Below, piece by piece: positions 9,186 to 18,441 of a DNA stretch of 64,000 bases. Each line of letters begins with the position of its first letter. The stretch's first letter is position 1. Where the stretch lies: contig NZ_FNAC01000009.1 in NCBI RefSeq assembly GCF_900101705.1, forward strand, positions 1 to 64,000, in the 5' to 3' direction. The stretch comes from Algoriphagus faecimaris (lineage in GTDB: Bacteria; Bacteroidota; Bacteroidia; Cytophagales; Cyclobacteriaceae). Both the position numbers and the translations under genes were made by a program. The notes under the pieces are model-generated. The model had not been told where the DNA came from, did not search any database, and worked only from the letters and a program-made list of their open reading frames with translations.

Positions 9186-11690
9186 ATGAAAAAATCATCT
9201 ACCTACCTGATTTTGGCTGCTGCGGGAATGCTCTTGATGAGTACAGCTTCCGCTCAGCAAATCAAACCCACCACTGAAAAAGAACTGGTGGAAGCGGTCG
9301 AAAAACATCGGCAACTCTACGCCTCCACCCCACTCAAAGACTTCAAAGCGAGGAATATCGGCCCCACCAATATGTCAGGTCGTATCGTAGACCTTGAAGT
9401 AGCCCAAAATCCAAACACCTTTTACATTGCTGCCGCATCAGGTGGGGTATGGAAGACAGAGGATAATGGACAGTCATTCACCCCAATTTTTGATCATCAG
9501 AGTGCTTTAGGCATTGGTGATATGGCCTTATCTCCCTCGGACAACAATATCCTTTGGGTGGGGACAGGAGAAAATAACTCCAGTCGATCCACTTATGCAG
9601 GATCAGGTGTATACAAATCCACTGACGCCGGAGAAACTTGGCAATTCATGGGTTTACCCCATACTCAGCATATCGGCCAAATCCAAATTCACCCTACCAA
9701 TCCTGAAATCGTTTGGGTTGGAGCGATGGGCGGACTCTATTCTCAAAATAAGGAACGAGGCCTTTACATGACCACCGACGGAGGAGCTTCTTGGAAGAAG
9801 GTACTTTACATCGATGACAATACAGGAATCATCGATATCAAAATTCATCCGAAAAACCCTGACATTCTCCTAGCTGCCTCGTGGGAGCGATTCCGCCAAG
9901 CTCACGATTTTATCGGAAACGGAAAAGGTTCTGCCATTTGGAGATCAGAGGATGGTGGGAAATCTTGGAAAAAAGCTGTAGAAGGATTCCCTCAAAATGA
10001 ATTTGTAGGCCGGATAGGTTTCGATTTTGCACAAAGCAATCCCAATGTAGTTTATGCCCTTCACGACAATCAAGGCCCATCAGATAAGGAACCTCAGCAA
10101 CCAAGAAGAAGAGGGCAAGAAGAGGAAAATCCTTTGACTTTTGAAGATTTTAAGTCCATGTCGATTGGGGACGCTTTAGGCTTAGAGGAAAAAAGGCTGA
10201 ATACTTTCTTGCGAAGAAATCAATTTGCAAGTCACTACACTGCCGAAGAAATCAAACGTCAGCTTCGTACCGGTAAAATCACTACTTTACAGATTGCAGA
10301 TTACAATAAGGATGCGAATGACGCCAACGCCGCACTGACTAATACCTCTATCATAGGAGCGGAAGTCTTTCGCTCTGAGGACGCTGGAAAATCCTGGAAA
10401 AAAGTATCAGAATCAGACTTAAGCAGATTATACAATACCTATGGCTATTATTTTGGTGAAGTCCGGGTCGGTACCGAAAATGAAGATGAAGTATTCGTTT
10501 TAGGAGTTCCGCTTTTGGTCTCGCGAGATGGGGGCAAAAACTTCACGCGTACCGACTCCATCGGCAGACCACACTCCGACCATCAATCCATGTGGATCAA
10601 TCCAAAAGATGGCAAACACATTCTCCTCGGAAATGATGGTGGCCTATACCGCAGCTATGGCGGAGGCGCTCGTTGGGATCACTTGAATACACAGATGCCT
10701 ATCTCCCAATTTTACTCTATCATGACTGATGATGCCACGCCTTACCATGTCTATGGAGGCATGCAGGATAATGGGGTCTGGTTTGGTAGCTCCAAAAATG
10801 ATCCTGCTGATCGATGGGAGTCTCTCATGGGCGGTGATGGAATGGTGGTAGCTGTCGATACGAGAGACAATGACATTGTATACACGGGCTTTCAGTTTGG
10901 CAACTATTTCCGTATCGATAAGGCCTCAGGAGATCGAAGAAGAATCACTCCTGGTCATGAAATAGGAAATGATCCCAATCGCTGGAATTGGCGTACGCCT
11001 GCCCGGCTGAGCCATCACAATCAGGACATTATTTACATGGGTTCGCAGTACGTGTACCAAAGCCTGGATCAGGGAAGTACTTGGAGGACTATTTCTCCAG
11101 ACTTGACCAAAAATGAAAAAAGTGGAAATGTTCCTTTCGCAACTTTGACGGTGGTTGAAGAATCTCCGTTTGAGTTCGGAACTTTATATGCAGGATCGGA
11201 CGATGGAAACGTCTGGATCACCAGAAACAATGGAGGCAACTGGGAATCATTAAATGAAGGTTTACCCCAAAATCGATGGGTGAGTTCAATTGCTCCTTCC
11301 AAACATCAAGAAGGGCTTGTATACGTCACTTTAAATGGCTACAGAAATGACGATTTTAAAACCTACGTCTACATGAGTCTTGATTATGGTAAAAGCTGGA
11401 AGTCCATCAAAGCAAACTTACCTGAAGAATCCACGAATATCATTCTAGAAGATCACAGCAACCCTAGTATCCTATATCTAGGCACCGATCATGGACTTTA
11501 CGTCACAATGGATGGGGGAAATACTTGGAATCTTTTCCAAGGAGAATTACCCAACGTAGCTATCTATGACATGGTCATCCAAGAGCGAGAAAATGACTTG
11601 GTCATTGGTACGCATGGACGAAGTGTTTATATCATAGAGCTTGAGCCAATCCATGAATTGGCAAAGCCAAATCAAAAAGTAATGGATTAA
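9186..11690 (+). CDS. Secreted VPS10/sialidase-like (BNR repeat) beta-propeller protein
   Basis: 834 aa from the ATG at 9186. An in-frame GTG 18 bp upstream is a less likely start because the signal peptide begins at MKKSSTYLILAAAGMLL and is cleaved after STASAQ. Many BNR/Asp-box motifs are visible: SGGVWKTEDNGQSF, STDAGETWQ, TTDGGASWKK, SEDGGKSWKK, SLDQGSTWRT and TMDGGNTWN. These build one or two seven- to ten-bladed propellers as in VPS10/sortilin-type or xyloglucanase-like proteins. Homologues in Bacteroidota are often annotated as glycosyl hydrolase or sialidase, but no catalytic residues can be assigned here. It lacks the C-terminal extension found in longer homologues. It probably works in the periplasm or on the cell surface. 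Confidence 0.8.
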   Translation: MKKSSTYLILAAAGMLLMSTASAQQIKPTTEKELVEAVEKHRQLYASTPLKDFKARNIGPTNMSGRIVDLEVAQNPNTFYIAAASGGVWKTEDNGQSFTPIFDHQSALGIGDMALSPSDNNILWVGTGENNSSRSTYAGSGVYKSTDAGETWQFMGLPHTQHIGQIQIHPTNPEIVWVGAMGGLYSQNKERGLYMTTDGGASWKKVLYIDDNTGIIDIKIHPKNPDILLAASWERFRQAHDFIGNGKGSAIWRSEDGGKSWKKAVEGFPQNEFVGRIGFDFAQSNPNVVYALHDNQGPSDKEPQQPRRRGQEEENPLTFEDFKSMSIGDALGLEEKRLNTFLRRNQFASHYTAEEIKRQLRTGKITTLQIADYNKDANDANAALTNTSIIGAEVFRSEDAGKSWKKVSESDLSRLYNTYGYYFGEVRVGTENEDEVFVLGVPLLVSRDGGKNFTRTDSIGRPHSDHQSMWINPKDGKHILLGNDGGLYRSYGGGARWDHLNTQMPISQFYSIMTDDATPYHVYGGMQDNGVWFGSSKNDPADRWESLMGGDGMVVAVDTRDNDIVYTGFQFGNYFRIDKASGDRRRITPGHEIGNDPNRWNWRTPARLSHHNQDIIYMGSQYVYQSLDQGSTWRTISPDLTKNEKSGNVPFATLTVVEESPFEFGTLYAGSDDGNVWITRNNGGNWESLNEGLPQNRWVSSIAPSKHQEGLVYVTLNGYRNDDFKTYVYMSLDYGKSWKSIKANLPEESTNIILEDHSNPSILYLGTDHGLYVTMDGGNTWNLFQGELPNVAIYDMVIQERENDLVIGTHGRSVYIIELEPIHELAKPNQKVMD

Positions 11691-11714
11691 TCAAAAGTAT
11701 TTAATCTCAAAATT

Positions 11715-11741
11715 AAAGCCCGACTCCAAGAGTCGGGCTTT
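11715..11741. terminator. Bidirectional terminator between convergent genes
   Basis: AAAGCCCGACTC and GAGTCGGGCTTT form a 12-bp perfect stem with a 3-base loop. It lies between the plus-strand propeller gene and the minus-strand porin-like gene. Confidence 0.9.
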
Positions 11742-11756
11742 TTGTATTTCCGTCGC

Positions 11757-12350
11757 TTAAAAGATTCTAAAACCAACCGATAAGATCCACTGATTGATGC
11801 GATTATCGGTAGAGAATGACCGAACATTTTCAGTTACCTTACTCAAGCCACCTTCATACTTGGCATCTATAATCAAGTTCCCTATATCAAGTCCAATCCC
11901 CGCTTGGTAGCCTATTGTCGCTTGATTAAAATCTACATCACTTACCTCGCCCACCGGATCATCGAGGGTAGAATTAATATCAATACTGGCAATCGGTCCG
12001 GCCTGAATTCTCAAAAGCTTAAACATCTTAAATCCTAGCATCACAGGGATGTCTAGTCGGTTAAAATTAGCATCAAATCGAGTACCTTCATCCGGATTGG
12101 CTCCTGAAAAGGTAAATGACCCCGAAGTCTGTGTATAAAGCAACTCAGGCTGAACAAAAAAGCCTCCGGCATCGATTCGAGCAAACAACCCAACGTGGTA
12201 CCCAAACTCCCCACTCCCCGATTCTACACTGTTATTTTTAAAATCAAGTTCTGTTTGACTTAAGCCTACTTTAGGGCCTATTCCAAATTTTTGTGCTTGA
12301 CTAGCGTAAGCCAAGGTCAAAAGTGTAATTAAAAGAATTGTCTTTCTCAT
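11757..12350 (-). CDS. Outer membrane beta-barrel (PorT-like) protein
   Basis: 197 aa. The signal peptide MRKTILLITLLTLAYASQAQ is followed by KFGIGPKVGLSQ and alternating strands such as FGYHVGLFARIDAGGFFVQP. The C-terminal strand ends in Phe (WILSVGFRIF), typical of an outer membrane barrel of the PF13568-like porin family. The start codon abuts a 71-bp imperfect palindrome (see 12350-12420) that could fold in the mRNA leader. A lone receiver-domain gene lies upstream on the same strand. The ligand is unknown. Confidence 0.8.
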   Translation of the reverse strand: MRKTILLITLLTLAYASQAQKFGIGPKVGLSQTELDFKNNSVESGSGEFGYHVGLFARIDAGGFFVQPELLYTQTSGSFTFSGANPDEGTRFDANFNRLDIPVMLGFKMFKLLRIQAGPIASIDINSTLDDPVGEVSDVDFNQATIGYQAGIGLDIGNLIIDAKYEGGLSKVTENVRSFSTDNRINQWILSVGFRIF

Positions 12351-12420
12351 GGCAGTAAATTTTTAAAGTTGAATTACTATAACGAAGCTACTTCGATAAA
12401 ATTTAGCAATTCTACTGCCA
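12350..12420 (-). promoter_or_regulatory. 71-bp imperfect palindrome overlapping the porin start codon
   Basis: On the minus strand, TGGCAGTA pairs with TACTGCCA, GAATTGCTA with TAGTAATTC (one G-U), and CGAAG with CTTCG around a 3-base loop. The last arm ends inside the first base of the porin-like gene's ATG. In RNA this gives a long hairpin able to hide the start region. No T tract follows, so it is not a standard terminator. It lies between the receiver gene and the porin gene. Confidence 0.6.
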
Positions 12421-12426
12421 GAAAGA

Positions 12427-12798
12427 TTAATTCAAGGTAGTATGGGCTTTTGCTTTTGCTAAATTATACAATTCCCAAAAATCAATAGGCTTAGGCACCA
12501 AAGTATCAAAAGGCACAGGAGTATGCTGACGATAGTAATCTACATCACCTGCGGTAAAACCAATTACCGGAATTTTATTGGTTGAAGTATCTTGTTTCAC
12601 TTGACTCAAAAGCTCAATCCCGTCCATCTCCGGCATCATGATATCAGTCAAGATCACATGAAAAGCAGGATCCTTTTTCAATTCATCCAGTGCCTCTTTT
12701 CCATTATTGGCAATAACAACCGTAGCAGAGGATTTTTCAAAAATCTTCCGCAAAATCAATAAGTGAAGGGCATTGTCATCGACTACAAGTACTCTCAT
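12427..12798 (-). CDS. Stand-alone response regulator receiver domain (CheY-like)
   Basis: 123 aa, a single receiver domain. Acidic residues D7 and D8 sit in VLVVDDN and the phosphoacceptor is D52 in LTDIMMPEMDG. The conserved Thr is in IGFTAGD and the Lys in VPKPIDFW. No output domain and no adjacent kinase are present, so it probably signals by protein contact or sits in a phosphorelay with a distant hybrid kinase. The region 12799-12987 upstream has no gene. Confidence 0.9.
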   Translation of the reverse strand: MRVLVVDDNALHLLILRKIFEKSSATVVIANNGKEALDELKKDPAFHVILTDIMMPEMDGIELLSQVKQDTSTNKIPVIGFTAGDVDYYRQHTPVPFDTLVPKPIDFWELYNLAKAKAHTTLN

Positions 12799-12932
12799 AA
12801 TAGTATCAAAAACAGTTTAGAAAATCTGAAAAACATATAAATATACGTAAATGACTGAAAAATAGTTAACTAATCATGAAAATAAGATCAAAATCTACCC
12901 AGAATGAAAGTGTTGACTTTTTTAGTAAAAAA

Positions 12933-12972
12933 GAAAAAAAGACCGCCCCAAATCCAGAACGGTCTTTTTTTT
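12933..12972 (-). terminator. Terminator downstream of the NSS transporter gene
   Basis: AAAAAAAGACCG and CGGTCTTTTTTT form an A/T-flanked hairpin 3' of the minus-strand transporter. The flanking A and T tracts would let it work in both directions. Confidence 0.85.
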
Positions 12973-12987
12973 AATCAGACTCGGCTA

Positions 12988-14376
12988 TCAACCTCCTTCC
13001 ATAGGATCTCCAAAGAGCCCTACAAGGTCAAGAACAACCAAACCAATGACAATAGGACAGACCCATTTAATGAAGAATATCCAAGCTTTTCTGGTAATTC
13101 CCTTAAACGCAGGAGACCCTTCAGCCAATTCATCAGCATAATCGGATATTTTACTTCCCCATCCTGTGTATAATGATAGCATTAAGCAAATAATAACCAC
13201 TGCAAAGGTTCCGAATGTAAAATCCATAATGTCAAAGAAACCTACTTTAGTATTCCCTAACATTGACAATTCAATAGTTTTGAAAACAGAGCCGTCTATA
13301 AATGAAAGAGTGGAAGGTACAGAGAGAGCCATAGCAGCCAAACCAATCGTCCACGTTGCTCTTTTTCTTTTCCATTTCTTCTCATCAATCAGATATGAAA
13401 CTGGCACTTCAAGCATGGAAATAGTGGAAGTCAATGCCGCTACCATCAACAGTACAAAGAACATGGCTCCTATAAAATTTCCGCCTGGCATAGCGTCAAA
13501 AACTTTTGGAAGCACATCGAAAACTAAAGCAGGACCTCCTGCTGGGTCTTTACCAGGGAGAAGGGCAAATAGCGCAGGAAACACCATCAAACCTCCCAAA
13601 AGTGCTACAATCGTATCCATACCGGCTATGAATCCCGAGGAACGGACAATGTTGGCATTTTTAGGAAGATAAGAACCAAAGGTGATCATCAATCCCCATC
13701 CTACTGACATAGAGAAGAAAGCCTGGCCCAAAGCAGCTAATGCTACTTTTGTATTAATTTTTGAAAAATCCGGGGAAAGGTAATATTCAATACCTGCCTG
13801 AGCCCCTTCCAAAGTAACCGAACGCCCGGCTATGAAGATAATGATGATGAATAAAATAGGCATCAAGAATTTAGCAGCCTTCTCTATACCCCCAGAAATA
13901 CCCCCTAGGACAATCAAAATTGTCAATAAAATAAATGCAAAAGTAAGAGGGATGATATATTGTGGCGTTTGAACAAAAACTTCAAAATCTACTGGAATAT
14001 TAATCAACTCAGTAAAAATGTATCCTAGCGTCCAACCAGCAATTACCGAATAGTAGCTAAACACACAAAAACAAACTAAAATACACAACACTCCGGCTAT
14101 CTGCCAAAACTTATTTCCTCCAGTATCTCGAACTGCCCCAACGGGGTTTTTGCCTGATTTTCTTCCTAGCGCTATTTCATTCAATAACAAGGGGAGGCCA
14201 ATCAAAAGCACACAGATCAAATACACGAAAACAAAGGCACCTCCTCCATTTTCTCCAGTGAGATAAGGGAATCTCCAAATATTTCCCAAGCCGACTGCAG
14301 AACCTGCTGCAGCCATAATGAAGCCGAGACTAGATCCCCATTGGCCTCTTTCTTCGGGGTTTGCGCTTACTGCCAT
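12988..14376 (-). CDS. Sodium-dependent transporter, neurotransmitter:sodium symporter (NSS/SNF) family
   Basis: 462 aa integral membrane protein with 11-12 hydrophobic segments. The N-terminal signature SAVGLGNIWRFPYLTGENGG is the Na+ and substrate binding unwound helix 1 of LeuT-like transporters. Helix 6 has AFFSMSVGWGLMITFGSYL. It probably imports an amino acid or amine together with Na+ through the inner membrane. The substrate cannot be predicted. It is a single-gene unit with its own terminator. Confidence 0.93.
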   Translation of the reverse strand: MAVSANPEERGQWGSSLGFIMAAAGSAVGLGNIWRFPYLTGENGGGAFVFVYLICVLLIGLPLLLNEIALGRKSGKNPVGAVRDTGGNKFWQIAGVLCILVCFCVFSYYSVIAGWTLGYIFTELINIPVDFEVFVQTPQYIIPLTFAFILLTILIVLGGISGGIEKAAKFLMPILFIIIIFIAGRSVTLEGAQAGIEYYLSPDFSKINTKVALAALGQAFFSMSVGWGLMITFGSYLPKNANIVRSSGFIAGMDTIVALLGGLMVFPALFALLPGKDPAGGPALVFDVLPKVFDAMPGGNFIGAMFFVLLMVAALTSTISMLEVPVSYLIDEKKWKRKRATWTIGLAAMALSVPSTLSFIDGSVFKTIELSMLGNTKVGFFDIMDFTFGTFAVVIICLMLSLYTGWGSKISDYADELAEGSPAFKGITRKAWIFFIKWVCPIVIGLVVLDLVGLFGDPMEGG

Positions 14377-14415
14377 AGATAATACTAAAGTTAATTAAAG
14401 GGTATAAACTGCTTT

Positions 14416-15333
14416 TTAAGAGCGGGCTAAGATAATTTGTTTTGACAAAATACCAATTGCCGTTCGGAAAGTTTTGGGATCGAAACCCAGCTCTTTTCGT
14501 GCTTTTTCTATATTAAAACCTGTTTTTAATGGTCTTTTTGCCGGTTGGGTAAACTTAAATGAATCCGTCTTTTTGATTAAGGATAGATCCAAGCCAAAAA
14601 ACTCTGCCGTTATCACAGCCATCTGATAGGGTGTTAAAAAATCAGGACCTGAAATATTAAAGATTCCTTCTGCCCCCTTCTTGGCAATCAAAATACAGCC
14701 TTCTGCCAAATCCTCCGCCAATGTCGGCGTACGAAACTGATCATCCACCACTTGAATTTCTTTCCCTGACTCTAGGCTTTCTTTAACCCACAGCACAATA
14801 TTACTTCTGCTTAGATCATGCGCTATTCCAAATACCAAAACAGTCCTCGCAATCGCCCATTTAAGTTTTGAACCCATCACTAGCTTTTCTGCTTCCAGCT
14901 TCGTTTGTCCGTAGTAGTTGACAGGATTGGGTAAAGCCTCCTCATCAAGCGGCCCCTCATTTCCTTTGAAAATAAAATCCGTTGACACAAAAATAAAATG
15001 AGCACCAATGGATTCTGAGGCTTTTATCAAGTAGGAAGTTGCCAGTACATTTGCGCTGTAGCAAGCCTCTTGATTGAGTTCGCAGGTATCTACATTGGTC
15101 ATCGCAGCGCCATGAATCAGAGTATGAGGTCTCTCCTCGAGTAAAACCTTTTCAACAGCAGCTGCATTCTCCAAGTCTAGGGAAATGTATTTGAATCCCT
15201 TTCCAGGCAACCGGCAACTTCCTCTTCCAGTAGCGATTACTTCATATTCGCCTTCTCTTACCAACTGCTGGACGATTTTTTGTCCAAGTAGTCCATTGGC
15301 TCCCGTGATTAATATCTTTTTTTTATTTTCCAT
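14416..15333 (-). CDS. RmlD-like SDR-family sugar-nucleotide reductase (dTDP-4-dehydrorhamnose reductase family)
   Basis: 305 aa from the ATG at 15333 (MENKKKILITG). The longer frame running further upstream would overlap the cyclophilin gene needlessly. The NAD(P)-binding motif is ITGANGLLGQKIVQQL. The SDR active site has the Ser/Thr in FVSTDFIFKG and YYGQTK (YxxxK). It probably reduces or rearranges a nucleotide sugar, or has a related housekeeping role. No rml genes are nearby, so assignment to rhamnose synthesis is not supported. It overlaps the upstream cyclophilin gene by 11 bp, so the genes are co-translated. Confidence 0.82.
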   Translation of the reverse strand: MENKKKILITGANGLLGQKIVQQLVREGEYEVIATGRGSCRLPGKGFKYISLDLENAAAVEKVLLEERPHTLIHGAAMTNVDTCELNQEACYSANVLATSYLIKASESIGAHFIFVSTDFIFKGNEGPLDEEALPNPVNYYGQTKLEAEKLVMGSKLKWAIARTVLVFGIAHDLSRSNIVLWVKESLESGKEIQVVDDQFRTPTLAEDLAEGCILIAKKGAEGIFNISGPDFLTPYQMAVITAEFFGLDLSLIKKTDSFKFTQPAKRPLKTGFNIEKARKELGFDPKTFRTAIGILSKQIILARS

Positions 15334-16168
15334 CAGGGTACTGATATCCAAATTGCTTTTCGATTTTGCTTTTGGCCATGTTTTCAACACTCACCTTCAT
15401 GACTACTGGATTAACAGGCTTGTCTCTCGGACCTCGCTGCTCTTGGGCAATACGTTCAGCCACCTCTAGCCCCTGAATCACTTCTCCAAAAACCGTGTAT
15501 TCATCATCCAAATGGGGCGTACCCCCAATAGACGTGTAAGCCTCCACTCGCTCATCAGAAATATCTTTGGTAAGTTTCATATTGAGCGATTGCTCTATCT
15601 CATCTCGCTTAGAAAGCACAAAACTGTTTAGAGAATCGTACTCACCAGCCTCATAAAGGCGAGAATAAGTATCTCTTAATTCCTTTTGACTTTCCAGCTG
15701 TACATATTGCATAAATGCCGCTTGAAGCTTGGGCACATCAGTGGTCAGCTCGAGTTCAGAATACACTTTTCCCAGCACGATATAAAACTGCGAACCACTG
15801 GACCTTCGTTCTGGATTGATATTGTTTCCTTGACGTGCGGCGGCTATCATTCCCTTTTTATGAAAAAACTGAGGCAAAATCTCTGCTGGTAAAGTGGGCC
15901 ATTCCTCCGATGGCATCTCTTCCTTACCAAACACATCTCCGCCCTGCACCATAAAATCAGGGATCACACGATGAAACTCAGTGGAATCAAAACGACCTGA
16001 CTCTACCAAATCAATGAAATTTGATTTGTGCACAGGGGTGTCATCAAACAGCACCGCTACAATTTGCCCATGCTTGGTGTCAATTTTCACCAATTGATCC
16101 TTTTGCCCGGCACAGGCAAAGAAAAGTAGTGCAAAAGCACCAGCTAACATCTGATTGACTATTTTCAT
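15323..16168 (-). CDS. Cyclophilin-type peptidyl-prolyl isomerase, lipoprotein
   Basis: 281 aa. The lipobox is LLFFAC (Cys19). The cyclophilin core is visible in FHRVIPDFMVQGGDVFG, RRSSGSQFYIVLG and EYTVFGEVIQGLEVAERIA. An insertion of about 80 residues, rich in charged helix-forming residues, interrupts the domain before the YTVFGEV segment; this is known in Bacteroidota periplasmic cyclophilins. It should act as a proline isomerase and folding factor in the periplasm. It overlaps hemC by 4 bp and the RmlD-like gene by 11 bp. Confidence 0.88.
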   Translation of the reverse strand: MKIVNQMLAGAFALLFFACAGQKDQLVKIDTKHGQIVAVLFDDTPVHKSNFIDLVESGRFDSTEFHRVIPDFMVQGGDVFGKEEMPSEEWPTLPAEILPQFFHKKGMIAAARQGNNINPERRSSGSQFYIVLGKVYSELELTTDVPKLQAAFMQYVQLESQKELRDTYSRLYEAGEYDSLNSFVLSKRDEIEQSLNMKLTKDISDERVEAYTSIGGTPHLDDEYTVFGEVIQGLEVAERIAQEQRGPRDKPVNPVVMKVSVENMAKSKIEKQFGYQYPDGK

Positions 16169-17100
16169 TTATTTAAGGTGGATTTTATCTCGTCCAAAAT
16201 TACTTTTCCTCCAGCAGCAAATACCTCCATGGCCAATCGCTGTCCTAGGAGTTCGGGTTGGTCGATCTCCCCATCAACTTGTAGGGAAATTCGTTCTTTG
16301 CCATTCAAGCTTACAATCCCTCCCTTCAAGCAGAGCATATTTTCTTCTAGCCTTCCCAAGGCAAATACTGGTATGCTACAGCCTCCTTCCAAAACTCTCA
16401 AGTAAGCCCGCTCTGCTCTTAGCTTTACCGAAGTTTCTTCATGGTTCAAGGCTTTGATCAATTCCTTCTTTAAGTCTTTATCCATCTGAGAGGCTACTTC
16501 TATTGCTACCGAGCCTTGTCCCACGGCAGGAGTAAACTCCTCTAAAGAAAGCTCTTGGACGATCATCTCATCATAACCCATCCGATGAACTCCGGCATAG
16601 GCTAAAAGTAAGGCATCGCATAGCCCTTCTTCCATTTTTCTAATTCGAGTTTGGAGATTTCCTCTGACTTCTACGGTTTTGACATGGGGATAAAAGTGAC
16701 GAAGCGTAGCTACTCTCCTAGTGGAAGAAGTCCCTAAAAGAAGTGGCTTCGTTGTATCCGCTAACTCAATTGTGCCTTTATGAGAAAGAATCACGTCATT
16801 CTCTTTTTCTCGCTCAGTGAAGGCGATGATTTCAAAACCCTCTGGAAGATTAGACTGCATATCTTTTGCAGAATGCACCGCAATATCAATCCGACCATCC
16901 AAAAGCTGATCTTCCAGTTCTTGGGTAAATACTCCTTTACTCCCAATTTTAGCTATGGAAACATCTAAAATTTGATCCCCCTTGGTATCAATAATAACGA
17001 TTTCAGCCTCTATCCCTGCTTTTTCAAGCAAAGCCTCTACATGATAAGCTTGCCAGAGCGCTAATTTACTCCCTCTAGTGCCAATCTTGATTTTTTTCAT
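16165..17100 (-). CDS. hemC: Hydroxymethylbilane synthase (porphobilinogen deaminase)
   Basis: 311 aa, the normal length. It starts [18 protein letters not shown], with the substrate-binding RGSKLA motif. The cofactor-binding Cys is C241 in LEGGCSIPV, and the catalytic Asp lies in AVHSAKDMQ. It joins four porphobilinogen molecules into the linear tetrapyrrole for haem synthesis in the cytosol. It overlaps rimK-like by 4 bp upstream and the cyclophilin by 4 bp downstream. The other haem genes in this window (hemE, hemB) are elsewhere. Confidence 0.96.
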   Translation of the reverse strand: MKKIKIGTRGSKLALWQAYHVEALLEKAGIEAEIVIIDTKGDQILDVSIAKIGSKGVFTQELEDQLLDGRIDIAVHSAKDMQSNLPEGFEIIAFTEREKENDVILSHKGTIELADTTKPLLLGTSSTRRVATLRHFYPHVKTVEVRGNLQTRIRKMEEGLCDALLLAYAGVHRMGYDEMIVQELSLEEFTPAVGQGSVAIEVASQMDKDLKKELIKALNHEETSVKLRAERAYLRVLEGGCSIPVFALGRLEENMLCLKGGIVSLNGKERISLQVDGEIDQPELLGQRLAMEVFAAGGKVILDEIKSTLNK

Positions 17101-18005
17101 TGTTCTGCAGCTCGTTTTGGAGATTTCTTCTGTACTCCTTCTTCTATAAATTTGATAATTTCTGCCGCGATATCGATTCCTGTAGCCTTCTCAATCCCCT
17201 CTAATCCAGGAGAACTATTCACCTCTAAAATTAAGGGGCCTCGAGCAGATTGCAGCATATCCACACCGGCGATGTCCAGTCCCAGTGCCTTGGCTGCACC
17301 TAATGCCGCCTGACGCTCGGCTCGACTTAATTTAATGATGGTTGCTTTTCCACCTCGATGAAGATTAGAGCGAAACTCTCCCTCAGCTCCCTGACGCTTC
17401 ATGGCGCCGACTACTTTTCCATTGACCACGAAGGCACGGATATCAGCCCCTTTGGCTTCTTTGATGAATTCCTGTACTATTATTCTGGCCCTCAATCCAT
17501 GAAAAGCCTCAATTACCGATTGCCCTGCTTTTTTAGTTTCTGCCAACACAACTCCCAGTCCTTGTGTACCCTCGAGTAACTTAATGATCAGCGGAGCTCC
17601 ACCTACATGCTCTATTAATTGCTTTTCACCACCTTTAGAAAAATTGGTGAATGCAGTTTTAGGCATTCCAAGACCTGCTTTTGATAGAATCTGAAGACTT
17701 CTCAACTTATCTCTACTTCTGACAATAGCCTGGGAGTTGACAGCAGAAAATGTCCCCATCAATTCAAATTGCCTCACCACCGCAGTGCCATAGAAGGTGA
17801 CAGAGGCGCCTACTCTAGGAATGATGGCATCGACATTGGTCAGCTTTTCACCTTTATAAATGATGGACGGACCCTCCTGCTCGATGATCAAGTCACAGAC
17901 ACTATGATTGACAATCAAGGCCTCGTGACCTGCAGCCTGAATGGCTTGATACAATCTCTTGGTAGAATATAAATTGGGGTTCCTCGAAAGGATAGCTATT
18001 TTCAT
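17097..18005 (-). CDS. rimK: RimK-family ATP-grasp ligase (ribosomal protein S6 glutamate ligase type)
   Basis: 302 aa from the ATG at 18005 ([18 protein letters not shown]). A longer frame adds 14 residues that overlap the protease gene. ATP-grasp features are [18 protein letters not shown] (nucleotide loop), [27 protein letters not shown] and the metal site [15 protein letters not shown]. RimK enzymes add glutamate residues to the C-terminus of ribosomal protein S6 or make poly-glutamate. It is directly behind the retropepsin-like gene, an association known for rimK/rimB loci. Confidence 0.9.
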   Translation of the reverse strand: MKIAILSRNPNLYSTKRLYQAIQAAGHEALIVNHSVCDLIIEQEGPSIIYKGEKLTNVDAIIPRVGASVTFYGTAVVRQFELMGTFSAVNSQAIVRSRDKLRSLQILSKAGLGMPKTAFTNFSKGGEKQLIEHVGGAPLIIKLLEGTQGLGVVLAETKKAGQSVIEAFHGLRARIIVQEFIKEAKGADIRAFVVNGKVVGAMKRQGAEGEFRSNLHRGGKATIIKLSRAERQAALGAAKALGLDIAGVDMLQSARGPLILEVNSSPGLEGIEKATGIDIAAEIIKFIEEGVQKKSPKRAAEQ

Positions 18006-18006
18006 T

Positions 18007-18441
18007 TTACTTACGGTATGCTTTGGCAAGATTGATTCCTGATACATCCACCAGAAATCGGTTCCTGAGGATTTTCCTACCTAATAGGATTGCATTTTTC
18101 ATGCTAGACCTATCGGTTAATGTGATTTCGGCGGTAAACTTCTCACCCGCCAATTCCATGATTGTTTCTATCAAATAACGCACTTCTGCTTGTCCAAAAG
18201 AATTTTTTACTTTCTTTTCTCTGTAGTTTTCAAAAACCACTTGCCTACCGGTAAAACCTTTATGGCCTGGGAGTAGAGCTTCGAAAACCAGCACTTTTTT
18301 TCCTTCTCGGACCTCTTCTCTTATGTTTTCGGCATGTACAGAACTGGTATAAGCCCCTGTGTCCACTTTGGCCCAAATCAATTTTAGACCTAGTTCGGGA
18401 AGGGAAATACGTTCCTTTCTTCCTATGATTTTCTTATCCAT
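18007..18441 (-). CDS. Retropepsin-like aspartic protease of the RimB/ATP-dependent zinc protease family
   Basis: 144 aa, one domain. The aspartic protease motif is [13 protein letters not shown] with catalytic D27. The second conserved stretch ends in [14 protein letters not shown]. This family (PF05618 type, often called RimB) usually sits next to rimK and is thought to trim glutamate tails from ribosomal protein S6. Here it lies 1 bp upstream of rimK and overlaps the holB start region by 8 bp. The old name zinc protease is misleading because no zinc motif is present. Confidence 0.85.
   Translation of the reverse strand: MDKKIIGRKERISLPELGLKLIWAKVDTGAYTSSVHAENIREEVREGKKVLVFEALLPGHKGFTGRQVVFENYREKKVKNSFGQAEVRYLIETIMELAGEKFTAEITLTDRSSMKNAILLGRKILRNRFLVDVSGINLAKAYRK

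Noticed and set aside
13166..13672. 168-codon plus-strand frame inside the NSS transporter gene
   Set aside because: It is antisense to conserved transporter helices and has no domain pattern.
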